Positions 1-5,803 of a DNA stretch of 6,237 nucleotides are shown in pieces. Both the position numbers and the translations under genes were made by a program. Below the pieces are notes generated by a model. The model ran no database searches, was not told where the DNA came from, and worked only from the letters and a program-made list of their open reading frames with translations. The DNA is taken from contig CAMOHY010000139.1 of assembly GCA_946615495.1 (NCBI GenBank), positions 1-6,237 of the forward strand, written 5' to 3'. Within the stretch, counting starts at the first letter, position 1. Every line of letters starts with the position of its first letter. Source of the DNA: an uncultured Clostridia bacterium (lineage in GTDB: Bacteria; Bacillota; Clostridia; Christensenellales; Aristaeellaceae).

Positions 1-3
1 TCA

Positions 4-28
4 TACGGGCGGATGATATCCGCCCCTA
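4..28. repeat. Palindromic intergenic repeat (8-bp perfect arms)
   Basis: The arms GGGCGGAT (7-14) and ATCCGCCC (18-25) are perfectly complementary around a 3-base GAT loop. After a C/C mismatch, TA/TA (4-5 and 27-28) pairs again. There is no U-run on either side, so it is a poor intrinsic terminator. The form, a GGGCGGAT stem with a flanking CCTACA, resembles short palindromic units that recur between genes in gut Clostridia genomes; that resemblance is from memory, not a search. It lies about 80 bp downstream of the sufB-like gene. It could stabilise the mRNA 3' end or be a remnant of a small non-autonomous element. Confidence 0.6.
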
Positions 29-78
29 CAGAGTGCGTGGGTCAACCAATGCTGCTTTTGTGCGATTTTTACAGAATG

Positions 79-109
79 TGAGGCAGCGCCTTTCAATGGC
101 TGCGCCTCA
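79..109 (-). terminator. Imperfect stem-loop at the end of the sufB-like gene (weak terminator candidate)
   Basis: TGAGGC (79-84) pairs with GCCTCA (104-109), and AGC (85-87) pairs with GCT (99-101) across a 2-base bulge, leaving an 11-base loop. The stop codon of the sufB-like gene is inside the stem. The leftward RNA continues CATTCTGTAAAAATCG, which has no U-run, so intrinsic termination would be inefficient. It may instead protect the mRNA end. The rest of bases 1-106 holds no gene that I can support. Confidence 0.3.
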
Positions 110-1024
110 GCGCAGGAAACCGTTGATGATCTGCTCCTCCGCCTCGGCCTCGGTGAGCCCCAGGGTCATGAGCTTGACGAGCTGCTCCCCGGCGATCTTG
201 CCGATGGCGGCCTCATGGATCAATTCCGCGTCGGTATGGTTGGCTTCCAGGGAGGGAACGGCCAGGATGCGGCCTTGATCCATAATAATGGAATCGCACT
301 CCGTATGGCCGTGGCAGGGCGCGTTGCCCGCAATGCAGGCGTCAAATTTCTGGTAGGACTGATCCCGCGCCACGCTGCGGGACACCACGTCCGCGTTGGC
401 CCCGGCGCCGTTCAGGTTCACCTTGTACACGCTGATGGCGGACTGCCCGCCGTGGGTCATCAGCCGTTCCTTGACCAGCAGCTTGGCCCCGGCGGCCAAT
501 TCCGCGGTGGTGGTGCGCACGGTGGAATCCACGCCCCGAATCTGCACCATTTCCATTTCCATGGTGCTGTTTTCTTCCATATACACTTCCGTGCCGGGGT
601 TCAGAATGCGCTTGCCTTGGCCGTCGCCTTCGCCGTAATGCTTTTCCACATAGCGCACGCGGGCGCCCTTGCCCACATAGAAGCGGTGAATGCCGTCGTG
701 CTGGGAATCCTGGCTGCCGCAGTTGGAAATGCCGCAGCCCGCCACGATGACCACATCGCAGTCCTCGCCGATATAAAAATCGTTATAAACCGTTTCCTTC
801 AGCCCGCTTTCGCTGAGCACCACGGGAATATGCACGCTTTCGCGCTTGGTGCCGGGCTTGATGCGGATATCGATGCCGCTGCCGTTTTCCTTGGAGGTGA
901 TTTCAATATTGGCGGTGCTGCGGCGGCCGGCGCTTTCGCCGTTGGCCCGGATGTTGTAGGCTCCCTCCGGCACAGTGTGCAAATCGGCCACCTCTGCCAG
1001 GATGCGCTTTTGAATAGTATCCAT
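107..1024 (-). CDS. Short SufB/SufD-family Fe-S cluster scaffold protein (SmsB-like)
   Basis: This is a cytoplasmic scaffold subunit that, with a SufC ATPase, assembles Fe-S clusters. The protein has 305 residues, against about 470-495 for standard SufB, and corresponds to the beta-helix core plus the C-terminal helical domain. Visible family features are a Cys-rich stretch (C89, C97, C102) leading into SQHDGIHRFYVGKGA (about 107-121), EKHYGEG (127-133), HTECDSI (C243 in it), IHEAAIGKI (269-277) and a C-terminal helical segment ending NGFL. C243 and E271 are spaced like the Cys405/Glu434 pair of E. coli SufB. The start at 1024 (MDTIQKR) was chosen because an AGGGG ribosome site lies 8 bases upstream and any earlier start would run deep into the upstream ATPase gene. 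It begins 4 bp after the SufC-like stop, so coupling is likely. Family is confident; the minimal SMS-type role is inferred. Confidence 0.88.
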   Translation of the reverse strand: MDTIQKRILAEVADLHTVPEGAYNIRANGESAGRRSTANIEITSKENGSGIDIRIKPGTKRESVHIPVVLSESGLKETVYNDFYIGEDCDVVIVAGCGISNCGSQDSQHDGIHRFYVGKGARVRYVEKHYGEGDGQGKRILNPGTEVYMEENSTMEMEMVQIRGVDSTVRTTTAELAAGAKLLVKERLMTHGGQSAISVYKVNLNGAGANADVVSRSVARDQSYQKFDACIAGNAPCHGHTECDSIIMDQGRILAVPSLEANHTDAELIHEAAIGKIAGEQLVKLMTLGLTEAEAEEQIINGFLR

Positions 1025-1028
1025 GCCC

Positions 1029-1766
1029 TCAGCCCCTTTCCTGAATCTTTTCGCAGCTGCTGATGGCAGCGGGCGTACCGATGAGGTGGGGAAGGATGGC
1101 TTCCCGCGGCCCCTGCTCCCGGATGCCGCCGTCGGCGACCACAATGATATCATCGGCAATTTCCAGGATGCGCTCCTGGTGGGAAATGACCAGGATGGAG
1201 CTGCCCTCGATGCTTTCCCGCATCTGCTCGAACACCCGGATCAGGCTTTGGAAGCTCCACAGGTCGATGCCTGCCTCCGGCTCGTCGAACACGGAAAGAA
1301 GAGAGCCGCGGGCCAGCACGGTGGCGATTTCGATGCGCTTGAGTTCGCCGCCGGACAGGCTGGCGTTGATTTCCCGGCTGATATAATCGCGGGCGCACAG
1401 GCCCACGCGGGAAAGATAATCGCAGCAGGCGGCGGTGGTCAGGTCCTTCCCTGCGGCGATGCGCAAAAGATCGATCACCTGAATGCCCTTAAAGCGCACC
1501 GGCTGCTGCAGGGCGTAACTGATGCCCAGGCGCGCCCGGTCCGTAATGCCCAGGGCCGTAATGTCCTGGCCGTTAAAATGGATGCTGCCCCCAGTGGGAT
1601 GAATGACCCCGGCAATCATTTTGGCGATGGTGGATTTACCGCCGCCGTTGGGGCCGGTAATGACCGTAAAACGGTTTTGGGGAACGATAAAGCTCACGTC
1701 CCGCAGAATATCCACGCGGCCCGCTTCGTCGTTCACATCATATCGAATATGGCTCAATTCCAGCAT
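1029..1766 (-). CDS. sufC: SufC-type ABC ATPase for Fe-S cluster assembly
   Basis: This 245-residue soluble ATPase is thought to power conformational change of its SufB-type partner during Fe-S cluster assembly; it has no membrane segment. Motifs in order: Walker A GPNGGGKST (38-46), Q-loop LQQP (86-89), signature LSGGE (137-141) followed by LKRIEIA, Walker B ending VFDE (159-162) with the SufC-like continuation PEAGIDLWSF (163-172), and switch His196 in VISHQ. The run INASLSGGELKRIEIA and DEPEAGID are hallmarks of SufC rather than of transport ATPases, and no permease lies nearby. Length is normal for SufC. The ATG at 1766 has an AGGAG (1780-1784) 13 bases upstream, a slightly long gap, but there is no in-frame start between them. 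The downstream partner starts 4 bp after its stop. It could also be called SmsC, given the short partner. Confidence 0.92.
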   Translation of the reverse strand: MLELSHIRYDVNDEAGRVDILRDVSFIVPQNRFTVITGPNGGGKSTIAKMIAGVIHPTGGSIHFNGQDITALGITDRARLGISYALQQPVRFKGIQVIDLLRIAAGKDLTTAACCDYLSRVGLCARDYISREINASLSGGELKRIEIATVLARGSLLSVFDEPEAGIDLWSFQSLIRVFEQMRESIEGSSILVISHQERILEIADDIIVVADGGIREQGPREAILPHLIGTPAAISSCEKIQERG

Positions 1767-1817
1767 GGTGATTGTATCGCTCCTTTTTTGTGCCTTCTGT
1801 TTCTTTGGGAAAAAGGG

Positions 1818-2567
1818 TTATTCGCTGGGCTTCAGGGCGGCGACGTGCCAGCGGTCGTCCTGGGCGCGGGGCGGGGACAGGCGCAGGCGGCCGAAAAAAC
1901 GGATGCTTTCAAAGCCCGCGTCCACAAGCCATTTTTTCAGCTCCGCCCTGGTGTGGGCCCGCTGGGTCTGCCTTTCCTCCAGGCGGTCATAGGCCCCGTC
2001 GGCCCGGCGCACGAACAGGGAAAGCGTCAGCGTCACGCAGGCCTTTTTTTCATCGTAGGCGTTGCGCCAGATATAGGAAATGCTTTCATCATCTGAATAA
2101 AGGGTATGATTGCCCAAGGTTTGGGAAAGCTTGAAGGGGGTGGACACATCAAAGATCAGCGCGCCGCCGGGCCGGAGCGCGGCGTAGGCGGCGGAAAAAA
2201 ACGCCTGCGCGCCCGCGGGCTCGGTCAGGTAATTCACGCCGTCGCAGGTGGCCAGCACGCAGTCCACCCGGCGCGGCACGGAAAGGACGCGCATGTCCTG
2301 ACGCACAAAGGGCAGCGTCAGGCCCGCGGCCCGCGCCTTTTCCATGGCGGCGGCCAGCATATCCTCCGACAGGTCCATGCCGGTAATTTGCAGGCCGCTT
2401 TTTTTGAATGGAATGGTTAAATTGCCGGTGCCGCAGGCGCATTCCACGCATTTCGCCTTTTCCGGCACCCCGCATTCGGCCATGAGGCGCAGATAATGCG
2501 CGGCCCAGGCCGGATAGTCCACCGTGTCCATGAGCGCGTCATAAACACGGGCAAAGGCGGTGTACAC
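1818..2567 (-). CDS. Class I SAM-dependent methyltransferase, YqeM-like
   Basis: This 249-residue soluble enzyme is predicted to transfer a methyl group from S-adenosylmethionine; its substrate cannot be read from the sequence. The opening AFARVYDALMD (4-14) is typical of YqeM-like family members. The SAM-binding glycine motif is VECACGTGNL (41-50), the acidic ribose-binding residue is D65 in GMDLSEDML (63-71), motif II is VDCVLATCDGVNYL (101-114), and LRPGGALIFD (131-140) is the post-II strand. The C-terminal half (about 150-249) is a mixed beta region with FGRL and a closing WHVAALKP strand, as in many members. The start is GTG at 2567, with AGGAAG (2578-2583) 10 bases upstream; the next in-frame ATG, at residue 13, would cut into the N-terminal motif. 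Its stop is 51 bp from sufC, so the three genes may share a transcript. B. subtilis YqeM is a relative by motif only. Confidence 0.87.
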   Translation of the reverse strand: MYTAFARVYDALMDTVDYPAWAAHYLRLMAECGVPEKAKCVECACGTGNLTIPFKKSGLQITGMDLSEDMLAAAMEKARAAGLTLPFVRQDMRVLSVPRRVDCVLATCDGVNYLTEPAGAQAFFSAAYAALRPGGALIFDVSTPFKLSQTLGNHTLYSDDESISYIWRNAYDEKKACVTLTLSLFVRRADGAYDRLEERQTQRAHTRAELKKWLVDAGFESIRFFGRLRLSPPRAQDDRWHVAALKPSE

Positions 2568-2609
2568 TTTTTTGATTCTTCCTTTGCTGCAAAACTCAAT
2601 GAAAAAGAG

Positions 2610-2622
2610 TGAACGGCGTTCA
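2610..2622. promoter_or_regulatory. 13-bp perfect palindrome upstream of the methyltransferase (possible operator)
   Basis: TGAACG and CGTTCA flank a single central base, giving a perfect 13-bp inverted repeat 43 bp before the GTG start. A second, smaller inverted repeat (GTTTG, 2 bases, CAAAC) lies at 2643-2654. The 134-bp gap between the spore protein gene and the methyltransferase is otherwise featureless: I saw no convincing -35/-10 pair and no U-run terminator after the spore protein gene. Whether the methyltransferase operon has its own promoter here is therefore unresolved. The palindrome could be a repressor site or chance. Confidence 0.3.
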
Positions 2623-2701
2623 AAGTACTAAGGGCGGTTTTCGTTTGTCCAAACAAAGGGGCCCATACCTGCACGCTGTACGCTGAAGCCTGCTCAAACG
2701 C

Positions 2702-2875
2702 CTAATTCCTGTTTCCAGATTCCTTCTTGCCCTGCCGCAGCCGCGCGCTGACCACGCCGCCGATGCGCCCGCTGTCCTTGGCGCTCAGCCCGGCCCAGCC
2801 CACGGCCAGCAGCTTGTCCAGCAGCCCCAATTCGCGGGCTACCTGGTATTTCAGCCTTTCTTCCTGGGAAAGCAT
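2702..2875 (-). CDS. Small acid-soluble spore protein, alpha/beta type
   Basis: Proteins of this family coat DNA in the dormant forespore, protect it from UV and chemical damage, and are degraded at germination by the GPR protease. This one has 57 residues, near the family's usual 60-75. The N-terminal helix is LKYQVARELGLLDK (8-21), matching the family's (E)-x-A-x-E-L-G core. The second half is VGWAGLSAKDSGRIGGVVSARL (25-46), matching the G-x-L/I-x-A-K-x-x-G-x-x-G-G-x-x-x-R-L DNA-binding region. The tail is basic (RQGKK). The ATG at 2875 has AGGGGG (2886-2891) 10 bases upstream. A sigma-G-like promoter lies just before it, which fits forespore expression. The GPR site reads Q-V-A instead of the usual E-(I/F/L)-A. 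Family assignment is confident; the clostridial subgroup is inferred. Confidence 0.85.
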   Translation of the reverse strand: MLSQEERLKYQVARELGLLDKLLAVGWAGLSAKDSGRIGGVVSARLRQGKKESGNRN

Positions 2876-2902
2876 ACGCCGCCCGCCCCCTCTCTTTGCT
2901 GG

Positions 2903-2932
2903 TAGTATGCGCGAAAGGGGGCCGTTCGATGC
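2903..2932 (-). promoter_or_regulatory. Sigma-G-type forespore promoter of the spore protein gene
   Basis: On the minus strand the -10 element is CATACTA (2903-2909), a perfect match to the B. subtilis sigma-G (and sigma-F-like) -10 consensus. The -35 is GCATC (2928-2932), one mismatch from the G-N-A-T-R consensus. The spacer is 18 bp, in the normal range. The start point would be near 2896, giving a leader of about 20 bases with the ribosome site AGGGGG at 2886-2891. The promoter starts 4 bp after the stop of the upstream DUF624 gene and ends 27 bp before the spore protein ATG, so the spacing is coherent with a real promoter. Confidence 0.72.
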
Positions 2933-2935
2933 GGC

Positions 2936-3964
2936 TTATTCAGGCTGGGAGGGCGTTTGGTTTTCTTCGCTTTCTTCCTCGTCGTCCTCGTCCAGGTCCT
3001 CTTCGGAGGCCAAGCCGCGGTTCACCTGCACGCCCTCCATATGGGAATTGATGAACTTATCGAACACGCCGTTGGTGTAGCTGGCGCAGACGAAGCGGGC
3101 CATGGAAAAGCCGATGAGCACGTAATAAACGGCCAGGGCCAGCAGGGCCAGGAGAGAGCCGGTCAAGAAGAAAATGAGCACGCACAGGGCGGCGGGCACC
3201 AGCAGGATAAGCCGGATGCCCACCGTTTGGGGCAGGCGGCCCACGGCCATGACCATGCTGTTTTTAATGAGCTGGCCGAAGGACACGTTGTAGGAAACCA
3301 TCATGGGGTACATGAAGGTGAGGCTGAGCATCCACACGACGCCGATCATGACGATAAGCATCTGGGGCACCATGAAAAAGACGCTGTTTTGGGCCTGCTG
3401 GCCATAGAACCGGTAGCCCACGTACAGGATGAGGGGCATGAGAGACGTGATGGCGGAAACGCCCAGGCCCTGCTTCCAGTTTTCCTTGACGGCGTCCTTG
3501 AAATCGGCCCAGATGAAGGCGTGCTCATCCCGGCTCCAGTTCCGGGTCACGTAAGCCAGGCCCGCCTGAACGGGGCCGGTGATGGCGATGCAGGGAATGG
3601 CCCAGAGGCAGAAGGTCCACAAGCACTGCTCGGTGATGTCGGCGATCATCTGGTAGGGCTCAATCTTTTCCATGAAGGCGATGGTTTCCTCCGTCAATTG
3701 GCCCATATCGCCGGTTTCCAGATATGCGCTGTACTGGCTGGTGACAGCGATGGCCTGGAAAATGTTGGTGACGCAGTAGCCGATGAGAATAATCAGGGGC
3801 AGCCAGGCGGCCACCGTCATCAAATTCAGCCGGCACAGGCCGGAAAACCGCACCCGCAGCATTTCCCAGAAAAGCTGCCAGCGGTTTTTGGGCAGGTCCT
3901 CCTTCCTGAAATCGCCCTTGCCGCTTTTTCCGTAATAAAAACTGTTCATCATTTTGCCGAACAT
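2936..3964 (-). CDS. DUF624 / YesL-like integral membrane protein
   Basis: This 342-residue protein has about six predicted membrane segments (roughly 46-65, 112-138, 167-186, 198-220, 248-267, 270-290). The central part carries GPVQAGLAYVTRNW (130-143) and RDEHAFIWADFKDAVKENWK (145-164), which is the characteristic YesL/DUF624 signature. Family function is unknown; B. subtilis YesL lies in a pectin/rhamnogalacturonan utilisation cluster, but no such genes are visible here. The C-terminal tail (about 320-342) is extremely acidic, with DEDDEEESEE, and is likely cytoplasmic. The start at 3964 (MFGKMMN) was chosen over an earlier in-frame ATG (4009) because GGAGG (3974-3978) sits 9 bases upstream and the earlier start would lie upstream of, or within, the promoter at 4000-4028. 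It is monocistronic by position, with a terminator before it and a different promoter after it. Confidence 0.85.
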   Translation of the reverse strand: MFGKMMNSFYYGKSGKGDFRKEDLPKNRWQLFWEMLRVRFSGLCRLNLMTVAAWLPLIILIGYCVTNIFQAIAVTSQYSAYLETGDMGQLTEETIAFMEKIEPYQMIADITEQCLWTFCLWAIPCIAITGPVQAGLAYVTRNWSRDEHAFIWADFKDAVKENWKQGLGVSAITSLMPLILYVGYRFYGQQAQNSVFFMVPQMLIVMIGVVWMLSLTFMYPMMVSYNVSFGQLIKNSMVMAVGRLPQTVGIRLILLVPAALCVLIFFLTGSLLALLALAVYYVLIGFSMARFVCASYTNGVFDKFINSHMEGVQVNRGLASEEDLDEDDEEESEENQTPSQPE

Positions 3965-3999
3965 GGCGTCATTCCTCCAAATCCATAGCGAATAATGTA

Positions 4000-4028
4000 A
4001 GTATAGCATATTTTCCGCCGGAAGGAAA
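4000..4028 (-). promoter_or_regulatory. Extended -10 vegetative promoter of the DUF624 gene
   Basis: On the minus strand the -10 is TATACT (4000-4005), preceded by TGC (4006-4008), giving the extended TGn-TATACT form. At 17 bp upstream the -35 position is TTTCCT (4023-4028), a poor match (3 of 6) to TTGACA, which is acceptable for an extended -10 promoter. The ribosome site GGAGG and the ATG at 3964 follow 22 and 36 bases downstream. The small inverted repeat TTCCG-C-CGGAA lies in the spacer. It lies about 5 bases beyond the U-run of the preceding terminator. Confidence 0.6.
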
Positions 4029-4032
4029 CCAT

Positions 4033-4075
4033 AAAAAGCTGGAATCTGTCAGGAATTTTCCCGAAAGTCCAGCTT
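4033..4075 (-). terminator. Rho-independent terminator of the two-component operon
   Basis: On the minus strand AAGCTGGA (4068-4075) pairs perfectly with TCCAGCTT (4036-4043). The 24-base interior can form an inner stem (TCGGGAA with TTCCTGA, one G-U). The 3' arm runs into TTTTT (4033-4037). The stem begins about 6 bases after the histidine kinase stop codon (4082). This is a normal intrinsic terminator and separates the kinase operon from the DUF624 gene. Confidence 0.72.
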
Positions 4076-4081
4076 GGCGCG

Positions 4082-5803
4082 CTAAGAAGACAAAGTGGAG
4101 ATGACGAAGGAAAATTCGCTCCCCTTTCCCGGCGCGCTTTTTACGTGGATTTCCACGCCCATTTTCTGCAATATTTCCTTGGCGATGGAAAGGCCCAGGC
4201 CGCTGCCCTTATCGCTGCGGCCCCGTTCCGCCTGGTGGAAGCGCTCAAAGGCCAGGCGCTGGGTTTCCTCGTCCATACCGATGCCGGTATCCCGCACAAA
4301 AAAGCGGATTCCCTGACCGCTTTTTTCGGCGCCCAGGGTGACGGCGCCGCCGGTGGGCGTATATTTCCGGGCGTTATCCAGGAAAATGGTGAGCACCTGG
4401 GACAGCCGGTCCTCGTTGGATATGATATCCGGCAGCGGTTCGTCGGGCAGGGAACGCACGAAGGTCAGGGCCTTTTCGGTAAAGAGGCTGCCGTTTCGGT
4501 CGTGCAGGTCGTAAATCAATTCATTGGGGTCCACCCGCTCCGTTTCAAAGGCCGCGGGGTTGGACTGCAGGCTGCTCAGCTCCAGCAGGTCGTTGACCAG
4601 GCGGGAGAGGCGGGTGACCTCGCCAACGATGATGTTGTAGTATTTTTGCCGGTCCTTTTCCTCCGTCACCAGGCCGTCCCGCAGGCCTTCGCCCAGGCCG
4701 CGGATGGAGGCCAGCGGCGTGCGCAGCTCATGAGAAATATTGGCCACGTAATCATGGCGGGTGCGCTCCAGCCGCTCCTGCTCTGTGATATCCCGGATCA
4801 GGGCCACAGTGCCCCGGCGTTTGCTGCCCTTTTCATCCTGGGGCAGCCGGGACACGGCGTAATACAGCACCCGGCCGCCCTGGGTAAACTTCTGCTCCCA
4901 ATGCTCCTCCTGCCGCTCCTGCCGCAGGGCGTCCATGACGGAGCGGTACGCCTCCGTTTCCTCTCCGCCCAGCAGCTGCCAGGCCGCGGCGTTTTCGTGC
5001 AGGATTTTTCCCTTATCGTCCACGGCCAAAATGCCTTCGCTCAGGCCCTCCAGAATCAGGGACATGGTTTCCTTTTCATACTTTACGTCGCTGATGGCGC
5101 GGGCCACGGTGCGGCTCATGTAGTTCAGGGCCGCGGCGATTTCCCGCATATCCTCGCCCGGCAGGTTTTCCGGCAGGGTGACCAGCTCTCCCTCCGTCAA
5201 TTGGCTGGCCATTTGGGTGATGATGCGGGCGGGGCGGGCAGCCCGCCGGGCGGATATGGCGCCAACCAGCAGCATCATGAGCAAAACCACGCCCATGGAC
5301 AAAAGCATTCTGGTGCGGAAGGAAAGCGCCGTGCCGGAAAAAATGCGCAAAGGCCTGCCCGCCAGCACATATCCGCCGCTGACCTTCTGGCCCACCAGCA
5401 GGGCCGCTTCCCCGTTGGCCTGCCTGCGGACGGCGGTGGATTCGTTCCGCTTGGCCGCGTCCAGCAGGGCGGGCAGGGTGCTGCCCGCGAAATAGGGGGC
5501 CGCGCTTTGCGTGTACACCAGCACCTGCTCGTCCTCATTCAGCAGCATATAAAAAGCGCCGTCGGTGCTGAGCGTGGGGTTTACAGCCCGCTGGAGATCG
5601 CTCAGGGTCTTTTCCCCCTTCCGGTATTCCTCCAGCAGCCCGGCGGCGGCGCGTACGCCCGACGTGAGGGCGCTGTAATGGGCGCCGATGTTGATATCAT
5701 CAAAATAGTAGCTGCTCAGCCCAAAAAACGCGGCAGTGACCCCCACCACGTACACAGCCAGGAGCAGCAGAAACCGGGTGAGGGAGGAGAACCGTTTAGG
5801 CAT
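4082..5803 (-). CDS. Membrane sensor histidine kinase (HAMP-PAS-HisKA-HATPase)
   Basis: This 573-residue kinase should autophosphorylate and pass phosphate to the response regulator encoded just upstream. Architecture: TM1 about 9-30; extracytoplasmic sensor about 32-165 with no family I can name; TM2 about 166-185; HAMP about 186-240 (RPARIITQMASQL at 190-202); PAS about 245-340 (ILAVDDKGKI, then RDITEQERLE). The phosphoacceptor is His358 in ISHELRTPLASIRG. ATP-binding motifs follow: N box LDNARKYTP (475-483), G1 DTGIGM (505-510), F box FERF (519-522), G2 GSGLGLSI (533-540). All catalytic residues are present. This order matches the WalK/PhoR/ResE group. The ATG at 5803 overlaps the regulator stop by 8 bp and has GGAGG (5813-5817) 9 bases upstream. 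Signal unknown; the WalK versus PhoR assignment is not decidable here. Confidence 0.93.
   Translation of the reverse strand: MPKRFSSLTRFLLLLAVYVVGVTAAFFGLSSYYFDDINIGAHYSALTSGVRAAAGLLEEYRKGEKTLSDLQRAVNPTLSTDGAFYMLLNEDEQVLVYTQSAAPYFAGSTLPALLDAAKRNESTAVRRQANGEAALLVGQKVSGGYVLAGRPLRIFSGTALSFRTRMLLSMGVVLLMMLLVGAISARRAARPARIITQMASQLTEGELVTLPENLPGEDMREIAAALNYMSRTVARAISDVKYEKETMSLILEGLSEGILAVDDKGKILHENAAAWQLLGGEETEAYRSVMDALRQERQEEHWEQKFTQGGRVLYYAVSRLPQDEKGSKRRGTVALIRDITEQERLERTRHDYVANISHELRTPLASIRGLGEGLRDGLVTEEKDRQKYYNIIVGEVTRLSRLVNDLLELSSLQSNPAAFETERVDPNELIYDLHDRNGSLFTEKALTFVRSLPDEPLPDIISNEDRLSQVLTIFLDNARKYTPTGGAVTLGAEKSGQGIRFFVRDTGIGMDEETQRLAFERFHQAERGRSDKGSGLGLSIAKEILQKMGVEIHVKSAPGKGSEFSFVISTLSS

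Noticed and set aside
1025..1159. A 45-residue N-terminal extension of the SufB-like protein
   Set aside because: It would run back through the 3' end of sufC in another frame; the start at 1024 has its own AGGGG site and begins with a family-like N-terminus.
215..2096. Plus-strand open frames opposite sufB and sufC (215-1063, 1023-2096)
   Set aside because: Antisense shadows with Ala/Gly/His-rich translations and no motifs; the opposite strand holds clear SufB and SufC.
2583..2640. Vegetative promoter for the methyltransferase (TTGAAC with ATTGAG at 17 bp)
   Set aside because: The -10 position matches the consensus poorly and no extended -10 is present, so it was not listed as a feature.
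2638..2658. Possible terminator after the spore protein gene
   Set aside because: The GTTTG/CAAAC stem is AT-rich, has a 2-base loop and no U-run in the leftward transcript, so it does not qualify as an intrinsic terminator.
2417..2674. An 85-codon minus-strand frame overlapping the methyltransferase start
   Set aside because: It overlaps the methyltransferase N-terminal region in another frame, and its translation shows no domain.
2727..3080. A 117-codon plus-strand frame over the spore protein gene and DUF624 tail
   Set aside because: Ser-rich low complexity produced by reading the acidic-tail codons on the opposite strand; no ribosome site noted.
2957..3988. A long plus-strand open frame opposite the DUF624 gene
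   Set aside because: His/Gly/Glu-rich mirror of a membrane protein gene with no domain; the minus-strand gene has a ribosome site, promoter and family signature.
3965..4009. A 15-residue N-terminal extension of the DUF624 protein
   Set aside because: It would start upstream of or within the -10 region of the likely promoter and lacks a ribosome site; GGAGG at 3974-3978 supports the ATG at 3964.
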